DNA of 6,323 nt, from NCBI GenBank assembly GCA_946886975.1, contig CAMPJV010000158.1, positions 1 to 6,323 on the forward strand, given 5' to 3'. The DNA is from an uncultured Taibaiella sp. Lineage in GTDB: Bacteria > Bacteroidota > Bacteroidia > Chitinophagales > Chitinophagaceae. How positions within the stretch are numbered: the stretch's first letter is position 1; each line of letters begins with the position of its first letter. The notes under the pieces are model-generated. The model saw only the letters and a program-made list of their open reading frames with translations. It made no database searches and was not told the DNA's origin. Position numbers and translations under genes: made by a program. Positions 1 to 5,391 of this stretch are shown here, piece after piece.

Positions 1-44
1 GCTATCAAGAGGCACTAAAGAGCCTGGGAAGGGACGTGATATGA
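1..44 (+). CDS. possible C-terminal end of an upstream gene (partial)
   Basis: Reading from base 3, the sequence gives YQEALKSLGRDVI followed by TGA at 42-44. The composition resembles a normal soluble helical protein tail. It would converge on the minus-strand gene whose stop lies at 54-56, leaving about 9 bases between the two stops. Only 13 codons are visible and the other forward frames cannot be excluded: frame 1 stops after AIKRH, and frame 2 runs on into the neighbouring gene. No function can be assigned. Confidence 0.3.
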   Translation, partial: YQEALKSLGRDVI

Positions 45-53
45 AGCTGGATA

Positions 54-1145
54 TTATGTGTGGATCTGTATGGTGGCAGCTGTAAGCTTCTTTTGAAGGA
101 AGGCGGCATAGGTGGAGGCAGCTTTGGATACCAGCTTCGACTGGGCGGCGGAGATGGGTGTGAAGAGCTCGCATTCTATGGCAACTGAGTCTTTGATGAC
201 GGTCCTTTTCCAGATGCCGACCACCTTTCCGTTTACCACGACTATGGGGCGGAAGATGCCATTGTTGGTGAAGGCCTTTGCATGATGCCCGATCTCTATG
301 GCGGCGCTGCGGTTCTTATAGCTGATAAGGTATTCGTCGAAGGCGGGGAGGAGGTGGACAGCGGGTTGTAGATTCGCAGGTGGAGTGCCGGAGGAGATGA
401 ACCAGTAGGTTTGATCATCCAGCTGTTCGGAGGAGAGGTGAGGTTTGATGAGGTCTATCGCCTCGGTGACATCTTTAACACGGAGGCCTGACCACCAATG
501 GAAATCCTGCGCTGTAGCCGGGCCGTGGCTGGAGAAGTATGTTTTGGCAAGAGAGGCTAAGGCTTCCTGCCTGGTGAGGGTGGTCTTCTTCTTTACCCTT
601 TCACTCAGGAGGGCATAGGTGGGCAGCTTGCCCCTGAAAGGACCGCTGCAGATGAGACCATCCAGTTCCGCACGGATGAGAAGGTGGCCGGATCGGTATT
701 CATCTGTTTTGATCTTTGCTTTATGGAGCTCTTCGACTAACTCAGTACGGGTGAGATGGTGCGCCTTACTGAGGGCTTTCTCAATGATATTATTGCTGCG
801 GGTGTATATTTTCTGCGTCAGTTCGAGTTGCTTGTCCCGGGACTTAGATTGTGCTTTGATGTAGGGGCCAGTGAGTTCGAGCATCCAATAGATATCATGG
901 GGAGAGACGAAGTGCCAGGTGGGGCGCATGACGTGTGTTCTCAGAACCTGTCCATTGTTGATGGCAGCATCGATGTCCTTCTCCGTAGTGCCGGGAAGAC
1001 GAGCGCCTATGGCCCATTTTGCCATGGGGAGGTCCTGTGATTGCATGGCACCGAACCATCTCACAAGGTTGCCGGGCGTTTTGAGTTCAGTGTTGGAGAT
1101 CTGCTGATTTGCCAGGCGAGAAGTGATGATGTTTGAGGTCTTCAT
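54..1145 (-). CDS. HTH_42 winged-helix protein, AlkZ-like DNA glycosylase
   Basis: This 363-residue protein belongs to the HTH_42 (winged helix DNA-binding domain-containing) family, which includes the interstrand-crosslink glycosylase AlkZ and E. coli YcaQ/AlkX. Visible family landmarks, in order: GAMQSQD at 32-38, with the Q35-S-Q37 pair where AlkZ-type enzymes carry their catalytic QxQ motif (YcaQ types carry QxD); RTHVMRPTWHF at 69-79; GPATAQDFHWWSGL at 208-221; LLPAFDEYLISYKNRS at 265-280; and NGKVVGIWKR at 305-314. The length is usual for the family and I see no frameshift. There is no signal peptide, so it should be cytoplasmic and act on DNA. The ATG at 1145 starts MKTSNIITSRLANQQI, a typical N-terminus, and no Shine-Dalgarno sequence precedes it. 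It is divergent from the exported-protein gene at 1273. The family call is secure; base-excision activity and substrate (bulky N7-alkyl adducts or crosslinks) are inferred from AlkZ. Confidence 0.88.
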   Translation of the reverse strand: MKTSNIITSRLANQQISNTELKTPGNLVRWFGAMQSQDLPMAKWAIGARLPGTTEKDIDAAINNGQVLRTHVMRPTWHFVSPHDIYWMLELTGPYIKAQSKSRDKQLELTQKIYTRSNNIIEKALSKAHHLTRTELVEELHKAKIKTDEYRSGHLLIRAELDGLICSGPFRGKLPTYALLSERVKKKTTLTRQEALASLAKTYFSSHGPATAQDFHWWSGLRVKDVTEAIDLIKPHLSSEQLDDQTYWFISSGTPPANLQPAVHLLPAFDEYLISYKNRSAAIEIGHHAKAFTNNGIFRPIVVVNGKVVGIWKRTVIKDSVAIECELFTPISAAQSKLVSKAASTYAAFLQKKLTAATIQIHT

Positions 1146-1185
1146 TTGGGGAATGAAGATAGCTTATGCTTTTAGTTTCTCTATG

Positions 1186-1210
1186 CGCTCTGTGAAGGAA
1201 CAGAGTAGCG
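1186..1210. promoter_or_regulatory. inverted repeat in divergent intergenic region
   Basis: CTCTGT (1188-1193) and ACAGAG (1200-1205) form a perfect 6-bp dyad around the 6-base spacer GAAGGA. It can be extended by CG/CG pairing with a 3-base bulge (1186-1187 with 1209-1210). It lies between the divergent starts at 1145 and 1273, about 20 bp upstream of the -33 box of the 1273 promoter and about 40 bp upstream of the 1145 start. That is a sensible place for an operator, but no T-run follows, so it is not a terminator. The regulatory role is inferred from position only. Confidence 0.3.
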
Positions 1211-1225
1211 TGTTGGCAGCGTGGA

Positions 1226-1256
1226 TTTGGAGGGTAAGCATGCCCTTTTATCTTTG
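1226..1256 (+). promoter_or_regulatory. Bacteroidetes-type sigma-ABfr promoter
   Basis: TTTG at 1226-1229 is followed after 19 bp by TATCTTTG at 1249-1256. This matches the known Bacteroidetes primary-sigma consensus (TTTG or TTG, 17-23 bp, TAnnTTTG) at every defined position. Transcription should begin a few bases after 1256, giving a leader of only about 10 nt before the ATG at 1273. The promoter therefore argues for the 1273 start rather than the longer in-frame opening at 1123, whose first 50 codons would overlap the divergent gene and this promoter. Confidence 0.8.
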
Positions 1257-1272
1257 TGACACTAAACAACCT

Positions 1273-1911
1273 ATGATGAAACCCTTTTCCTGCCTGCTTC
1301 TTTGTCTGCTAATCGGTACATCTTTGAACGCTCAAATGGTGATGCGTCGGAAGGCGAAGGAACATGAGATGCCCCCATCTGCGATCCTGGTGCAGCTCCG
1401 TACCGGAAGCAACCAGGTAAAGTACTATCAGAAGGCAAACAGGACGGAAGACCTGAAGAAGGCTACTGAGGCTATCGCCACAGCCAATATGAAAATGGTG
1501 CAGGACTTCAACGAAAATTTCTCCTATTGCCCTGTGTACTACTTCTATGACACAAACAGGCAAGCGGTGTTAGCGAAAAGCTTTAGTGGTGTGTTGCTGG
1601 ACAAAGAGCTGAACCCAATTTATGACTTGCAGATACCAACTACAGACACGTCCTATTTTATCGTCAGGTATGGAGTGACTGAAGATGCGGAGGAATGGCA
1701 TAAAAAGACACTGGTGGCTGCGGACCACAGAGGTGTGCAGTTGAGGCATCCATTGCCGCTAAAAGCTTACCAGGAGTGTATGAGTCAAAGGGCTGCCGAC
1801 TATAAGAAGTATAAGTTTATGTCGAACCAATACAATGTCGAATATCATGGAATGGCCGGCGCTTATGGTCTTACTCTTCAATGGTTCTACAGGAGGCACA
1901 TAGAGAAGTAG
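1273..1911 (+). CDS. exported protein of unknown function
   Basis: The product is 212 residues and I do not recognise the family. Residues 1-20 form a clear Sec signal peptide (MMKP, hydrophobic core FSCLLLCLLIGTS, then SLNA-Q), with likely signal peptidase I cleavage after A20. No cysteine sits at +1, so it is not a lipoprotein; the likely location is periplasmic or secreted. The mature part starts with basic MRRKAKEH, then has a lysine-rich probably helical stretch (about 45-80), an aromatic segment SYCPVYYFYD (84-93), a likely beta segment (98-134), and a tyrosine-rich C-terminus (KAYQECM 164-170, DYKKYKFMSNQYNVEYHG 177-193). Two cysteines, C86 and C169, could form a disulfide. The frame also opens at 1123, but the signal peptide and promoter fix the start at 1273 (an ATG at 1276 is equally possible). 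It stands alone, and pepD follows after 133 bp. Confidence 0.82.
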   Translation: MMKPFSCLLLCLLIGTSLNAQMVMRRKAKEHEMPPSAILVQLRTGSNQVKYYQKANRTEDLKKATEAIATANMKMVQDFNENFSYCPVYYFYDTNRQAVLAKSFSGVLLDKELNPIYDLQIPTTDTSYFIVRYGVTEDAEEWHKKTLVAADHRGVQLRHPLPLKAYQECMSQRAADYKKYKFMSNQYNVEYHGMAGAYGLTLQWFYRRHIEK

Positions 1912-2016
1912 AACAAGCAGCGCTCTTAGCCATACGATCCGACATACTATTATATCCATGCCTTTGTCCGGTCAGATGGGCGTTTGAAATCTGAGATACT
2001 AATAAACCCTTTTCGC

Positions 2017-2024
2017 TACTTTAG
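2017..2024 (+). promoter_or_regulatory. possible -7 promoter element for pepD
   Basis: TACTTTAG differs from the Bacteroidetes TAnnTTTG consensus by one base and ends 20 bases before the pepD ATG, a spacing similar to that of the strong promoter before 1273. No TTG lies at the expected -33 distance; the nearest TTTG (1983-1986) is 30 bp away. The call is tentative. The rest of the 1912-2044 spacer shows only a weak dyad, TCAGAT (1972-1977) with ATCTGA (1989-1994), and no convincing terminator for the upstream gene. Confidence 0.25.
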
Positions 2025-2044
2025 CGCTCTTCAATCCCAAAAAC

Positions 2045-3505
2045 ATGAACAAACAAATAAGGCAGTTAGCGCCTAAGGAACTATGGAACCATTTTGCGGA
2101 TCTTAATGCTGTGCCCAGGCCTTCGAAGAAGGAGCAGAGGGTGATCCGGTTTATTAAGGAGTTTGGTGAGGGGCTGAAGCTGGAAACCATAGTGGATGAA
2201 GTAGGCAACGTGATCATTAGAAAGCCCGCGACTACAGGGATGGAGGGCAGAACACCGATAGTGCTGCAGAGCCACCTGGACATGGTGCACCAGAAGAATG
2301 CGGGAACAGAGTTTGACTTTGACACGCAAGGGATAGAGATGTACGTGGATGGAGACTGGGTGAAGGCGAAGGGCACAACATTAGGGGCTGACAACGGTGT
2401 AGGTGTGGCCGCTATTATGACTTTGTTGGCGTCTACTGCTATTCCTCATCCGCCGCTGGAGGCGCTATTTACTATTGACGAGGAGACCGGGATGACTGGT
2501 GCCTTTGCCCTGAAAGGCGGATTGCTGCAGGGAAAGATCATGCTGAACCTGGACACGGAGGAGGATAATGAGCTAACTATCGGCTGCGCCGGCGGAGCTG
2601 ATGTGACCTGCTCCGGTACTTATGAACAGCAGGCGACGACGAATACTGCTGCTTTCAAAATAGTGGTGAATGGATTGACGGGTGGTCACTCGGGTGGAGA
2701 CATTCATAAGGGAAGAGGCAATGCCAACAAGCTGATGAACCGGCTGCTGCTGGATCTGACAAAGGAGTACAAAGTAAGCATTGCGAGTGTGGATGGCGGA
2801 GGGCTGAGGAATGCCATACCGAGAGAGTCTGCGGCTGTTGTCGTTACCCCCAAAGAGCACGCAGAGGCGGTGAAAGCAAGGGTAGGGGAGTTTGCCACAA
2901 CATTTAAGGAAGAGTACGGGGTGACGGACCCGGGAGTGCAGGTGTCCATTGAACAGACAGAAGCGCCGACACATGTGATGGATATAGCCGTTCAGCAGAA
3001 ACTATTGAGAAGCATTTACACCTGCCCTAATGGGATATACAGGATGAGCCCGGACATTGAAGGACTGGTGCAGACCTCCAACAACGTGGCAAGAGTGATC
3101 GTTAAAGATGGTAACTATTCGGTGCAGTGCCTGAGCAGGAGCTCGGTGGACTCGGAGAAGACTGACCTGGTGAATGCTATCTGCTCCGCGTTTGAGCTGA
3201 TTGGTGCAACAGCCACGTTTGGTGGTGCATATCCGGGATGGAAGCCAAAGCCGGAAGCGCCGATCGTTCAACTAATGTCTGATCTCTATAAGGAACTATA
3301 TAAAGAGCCTGCGCATGTAAGTGCGGTACACGCAGGCCTGGAGTGCGGCATTATAGGGAGGAACTATCCTGAGATACAGATGATCTCCTTTGGGCCGAAC
3401 ATCTATGGTGCACACTCGCCTGATGAAAGAGCCCAGATAAGCTCTGTGCAGAAGTTCTGGAACTTTCTGCTGGAGACACTGAAGAGGATACCTGCAAATA
3501 ATTAG
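2045..3505 (+). CDS. pepD: cytosol nonspecific dipeptidase / aminoacyl-histidine dipeptidase (M20C)
   Basis: This 486-residue protein matches the length of E. coli PepD and belongs to peptidase family M20C, two-zinc enzymes that hydrolyse dipeptides such as Xaa-His in the cytosol. All active-site signatures are present: QSHLDMVH with H77 and catalytic D79; GTTLGADNGVG with bridging D116; TIDEETGMTGA with catalytic E146 and ligand E147; LNLDTEE with ligand D170; GGHSGGDIHKGRGNANKLM in the lid/dimerisation domain (about 203-385), with H215; and FGPNIYGAHSPDE near the C-terminus with ligand H457. The residues correspond to the known PepD ligands with an offset of 3-4. There is no signal peptide. 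The ATG at 2045 begins MNKQIRQLAPKELWNHF, a typical start, with an A-rich stretch and no Shine-Dalgarno sequence before it. The gene appears monocistronic: it has its own spacer upstream and a terminator 8 bases after its stop. Confidence 0.96.
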   Translation: MNKQIRQLAPKELWNHFADLNAVPRPSKKEQRVIRFIKEFGEGLKLETIVDEVGNVIIRKPATTGMEGRTPIVLQSHLDMVHQKNAGTEFDFDTQGIEMYVDGDWVKAKGTTLGADNGVGVAAIMTLLASTAIPHPPLEALFTIDEETGMTGAFALKGGLLQGKIMLNLDTEEDNELTIGCAGGADVTCSGTYEQQATTNTAAFKIVVNGLTGGHSGGDIHKGRGNANKLMNRLLLDLTKEYKVSIASVDGGGLRNAIPRESAAVVVTPKEHAEAVKARVGEFATTFKEEYGVTDPGVQVSIEQTEAPTHVMDIAVQQKLLRSIYTCPNGIYRMSPDIEGLVQTSNNVARVIVKDGNYSVQCLSRSSVDSEKTDLVNAICSAFELIGATATFGGAYPGWKPKPEAPIVQLMSDLYKELYKEPAHVSAVHAGLECGIIGRNYPEIQMISFGPNIYGAHSPDERAQISSVQKFWNFLLETLKRIPANN

Positions 3506-3513
3506 CACATAAA

Positions 3514-3545
3514 AAAGAGGCTGACCATATAAGGGCAGCCTCTTT
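3514..3545. terminator. shared bidirectional intrinsic terminator
   Basis: AAAGAGGCTG (3514-3523) and CAGCCTCTTT (3536-3545) form a perfect 10-bp stem with a 12-base loop, between the convergent stops of pepD (3505) and the lipoprotein gene (3559). Read on the minus strand, the stem runs into six consecutive T residues (complement of A3511-A3516), the classical arrangement. Read on the plus strand, only three T residues close the stem, followed by GATAA, so termination of pepD is probably less efficient. Confidence 0.85.
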
Positions 3546-3558
3546 GATAACGATTATC

Positions 3559-4353
3559 TTATTGCTGGATGATAACCTGACCTACGTCAGTCTTAACTCC
3601 ATAAGTTACATTCACATTTGGTAGCGTCATGTCCAGATAGAGCGGAGCCGTCGCATCGAACCAGACATTGTAAGTGCCGGCAGGTAGACCAGTAAACAGG
3701 AAATGTCCGCTTTGATCGGGTATCGCGCTGAAAGTATCTACTCCCATTATTGCATAAACGGTGGTCATAGAAGCAAGTGGAATTACGATGCCCTCTAGCT
3801 GTCCGTCTGTAAGTGAGGAATAGGCACGTATTACGGGCTTAAGCTTGTACTGACCATTGCCAGTCTGGAGGATAGACTTGCCTGCGTCGAAATCGATCCA
3901 GATGTCGTAAGCGCCATTGGCTACGAAAGTCTGGTTGAGATTGAGCTTCAAGCCGCTCTCCTGTGCGGAAGGCGTATTGAGCGCGTGCGTAACTCCATTT
4001 ACAACAATAGAGTTGTTCGGACCGAGTATGAGCCTGATCTGGTTGATCGTTCCGACAGGAAGATCGGCCCTGACGAGCAGCGTATCCATGCCGTTGCGGA
4101 ACCTTAAGATGTCATACAGTCCGGGCCTGATGGGAGTAAGGACTATAGGGCTGCCTCCAGCCATTGTCACCTCCACCGACTCGATGTCCAGGTAAATGGC
4201 ATCGTAGTCTGCCGGTCCGTCCGTCAGGTGCATACTTACAGTAGCTTTCCCTGCGGTAGTGTTGTTGTTATTGTCGTCGTCTTTGCTGCAGGAAGTCAAG
4301 AACGAGCTTCCTAATAAGAGTGCCATTGAGCTTGCCAGTAAAATGCTTTTCAT
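3559..4353 (-). CDS. DUF4382-type lipoprotein, probably surface-exposed
   Basis: The product has 264 residues. The N-terminus is a type II signal peptide with lipobox LTSC, the lipidated cysteine being C22. The following S-K-D-D-D resembles the lipoprotein export signal that sends Bacteroidetes lipoproteins to the outer leaflet of the outer membrane. An N-rich linker (28-31) leads into a domain opening ATVSMHLTDGPADYDAIYLDIESVEV (about 37-62), the usual beginning of DUF4382, which I place at about 36-180. The remaining part (about 184-264), with SGHFLFTGLPAGTYNVWFDA at 215-234, looks like a carboxypeptidase-regulatory-like beta-sandwich. The molecular role of DUF4382 proteins is unknown to me; a surface or adhesin-like structural role is inference. 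The ATG at 4353 sits directly before the signal peptide and is preceded by an AT-rich leader. The gene is probably transcribed alone: a 235-bp gap separates it from surE upstream, and a strong terminator follows 13 bases after its stop. Confidence 0.85.
   Translation of the reverse strand: MKSILLASSMALLLGSSFLTSCSKDDDNNNNTTAGKATVSMHLTDGPADYDAIYLDIESVEVTMAGGSPIVLTPIRPGLYDILRFRNGMDTLLVRADLPVGTINQIRLILGPNNSIVVNGVTHALNTPSAQESGLKLNLNQTFVANGAYDIWIDFDAGKSILQTGNGQYKLKPVIRAYSSLTDGQLEGIVIPLASMTTVYAIMGVDTFSAIPDQSGHFLFTGLPAGTYNVWFDATAPLYLDMTLPNVNVTYGVKTDVGQVIIQQ
4261..4281 (-). repeat. triplet-repeat tract encoding the Asp/Asn linker
   Basis: On the coding (minus) strand this reads three GAC, one AAT and three AAC codons, encoding D25-D27 and N28-N30 right behind the lipidated cysteine (a further Asn is encoded by the tract's flank or its last codon, depending on register). 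As in-frame triplets, gains or losses by slippage would change linker and acidic-signal length without breaking the gene. It is short (seven units, imperfect), so instability is only a possibility. Confidence 0.6.
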
Positions 4354-4383
4354 TTTAAATTGATTTAATTATTCAGGGCGTGT

Positions 4384-4423
4384 ACAAAACCGTACCAACT
4401 TGTTAGTTCTGAACGAGTTTTGT
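4384..4423. promoter_or_regulatory. imperfect inverted repeat upstream of the lipoprotein gene
   Basis: ACAAAAC (4384-4390) pairs with GTTTTGT (4417-4423), and CGT (4391-4393) with ACG (4413-4415), leaving A4416 as a single bulge. Inside lies a small AACT/AGTT stem (4397-4400 with 4405-4408). The structure sits 31-70 bases upstream of the lipoprotein start. It could be an operator or a leader hairpin; no T-run flanks it in either direction, so it is not a good terminator for surE. Confidence 0.3.
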
Positions 4424-4425
4424 GA

Positions 4426-4457
4426 TAAATATAAGACGTGGTGGAACCCTAGGACAA
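4426..4457 (-). promoter_or_regulatory. possible promoter of the lipoprotein gene
   Basis: On the minus strand, TTG (complement of 4455-4457) is followed after 21 bp by TATATTTA (complement of 4426-4433), which matches the Bacteroidetes TAnnTTTG element except for the last base. Transcription would start near 4418-4420, giving a leader of about 65 nt that overlaps the dyad described next to it. The match is moderate and the region is AT-rich, so a chance hit is possible. Confidence 0.35.
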
Positions 4458-4588
4458 GCTGATATTCTGTTAATAAGCTCACTGAAACACGCATTGGGAA
4501 ATAGGGGCAGGCGTAAGTGGTGACAAATGAACTGATATTCCATTATAGTAATTTGCCATAACGTAAAGTAATAGTGAGCCACCGGGAT

Positions 4589-5326
4589 TTAGCCCTGCGC
4601 CACCTTCAGTTCATTCTCATCAGTAAGATCAAGCCGGAGCGGCGTAATGGACACAAATCCATTCTCAACGGCCCACCGGTCAGTTCCTTCGTCTGCGGCT
4701 TCGAGAGGAGCAACCGTGATCCAATAGTGCTTTCGGCCCATTGGGTCCACACCTGGGACAACCTTGCCATCATACAACCTTACCGACTGTCGCGTCCATT
4801 TGATTCCCTTCGGATCAAAAGGAAAGTTGACATTGTAAAGGGCAAGCCCTGGCTTCTTCAGCAAGATGGAGAGTGCCTCAGCAACGAAAGGAGCCAACCC
4901 CTCAAAATCCGGCTCAGTTTTGCCAACGGGAGTGCTGAGTGCGATACCAGTTACGCCGAGAAGCACCGCCTGCTTGGCGGCAGCAAGCGTGCCGGAGTGC
5001 CACATCGAGTTTCCAAGATTGGGACCCATGTTGATTCCTGAGAGTACCACATCAGTTTTGGACCAAAGGTGAGTGCCAAGTGCTACACAGTCCGCCGGCG
5101 TACCGTTCACGCGATATGCATCCATTCCTTCGAAGACAATAGGAGATTTCTTGTAAGACAGCGGGCGGGAGTGCGTGATGGCATGTCCCATTGAAGACTG
5201 CTCAACATCAGGCGCTACAATTCGCACCTCGCCAAACTGAGAAGCCACCTTTGCCAAAGCAGCTATGCCGGGACTATATATGCCATCGTCATTAGTAATC
5301 AGGATTCTCATACCCGTTATCGCCAT
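4589..5326 (-). CDS. surE: 5'/3'-nucleotidase SurE
   Basis: SurE is a metal-dependent cytosolic phosphatase that removes phosphate from nucleoside 5'- and 3'-monophosphates and is linked to stationary-phase survival. The 245-residue product has the family motifs in order: [14 protein letters not shown] (8-21), with metal ligands D13 and D14; [14 protein letters not shown] (38-51), with ligand S44; VNGTPADCV (73-81); [11 protein letters not shown] (95-105), with ligand N99; and [14 protein letters not shown] (111-124). The C-terminal half (165-235) carries the usual NVNFP and SVRLYDG elements. The annotated ATG at 5326 gives MAITGMRIL, but most SurE proteins begin at the equivalent of M6, so 5311 is an equally good start. 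The gene is divergent from the lipid-kinase gene, 65 bp away. SurE is often followed by lpxB in Bacteroidetes (from memory); here 235 non-coding bases and an unrelated lipoprotein gene follow. I see no clear terminator or promoter of its own. Confidence 0.95.
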   Translation of the reverse strand: MAITGMRILITNDDGIYSPGIAALAKVASQFGEVRIVAPDVEQSSMGHAITHSRPLSYKKSPIVFEGMDAYRVNGTPADCVALGTHLWSKTDVVLSGINMGPNLGNSMWHSGTLAAAKQAVLLGVTGIALSTPVGKTEPDFEGLAPFVAEALSILLKKPGLALYNVNFPFDPKGIKWTRQSVRLYDGKVVPGVDPMGRKHYWITVAPLEAADEGTDRWAVENGFVSITPLRLDLTDENELKVAQG

Positions 5327-5391
5327 ATTATCATGCCATTAGTACTCTGCCATGGTACAGTTTTTTGAATAGCTCATCAATTGGAAAATAT

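Noticed and set aside
11..27. AGGC/GCCT dyad near the left edge as a possible terminator
   Set aside because: Only four base pairs, no T-run on either side, and it overlaps the putative C-terminal codons of the upstream gene.
1759..1959. 66-codon minus-strand frame with a hydrophobic stretch (LRALLVLLLYVPPV)
   Set aside because: Could pass for a small membrane protein, but it lies mostly antisense to the exported-protein gene and has no promoter or conserved feature that I can see.
1972..1994. TCAGAT/ATCTGA hairpin as a terminator for the exported-protein gene
   Set aside because: The 6-bp AT-rich stem with an 11-base loop is weak and no T-tract follows; it starts about 60 bases beyond the stop codon.
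1999..2394. 131-codon minus-strand open frame over the pepD start
   Set aside because: It lies antisense to well-conserved pepD sequence and across its upstream spacer, with no family features; it is a shadow of a real gene.
3308..3336. Inverted repeat GCCTGCG/CGCAGGC within pepD
   Set aside because: It falls in well-conserved coding sequence with no T-run and no reason to act as a terminator or regulator; it is probably incidental.
4574..5041. 155-codon plus-strand open frame inside the surE region
   Set aside because: It is antisense to surE, whose frame carries every family motif; the translated product is Arg/Ser-rich without recognisable features, as expected of a shadow frame.
5322..5353. 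Three copies of GCCAT spaced 13-14 bp between surE and the lipid-kinase gene
   Set aside because: A five-base word is too short to be significant, and one copy is simply the surE start codon region.
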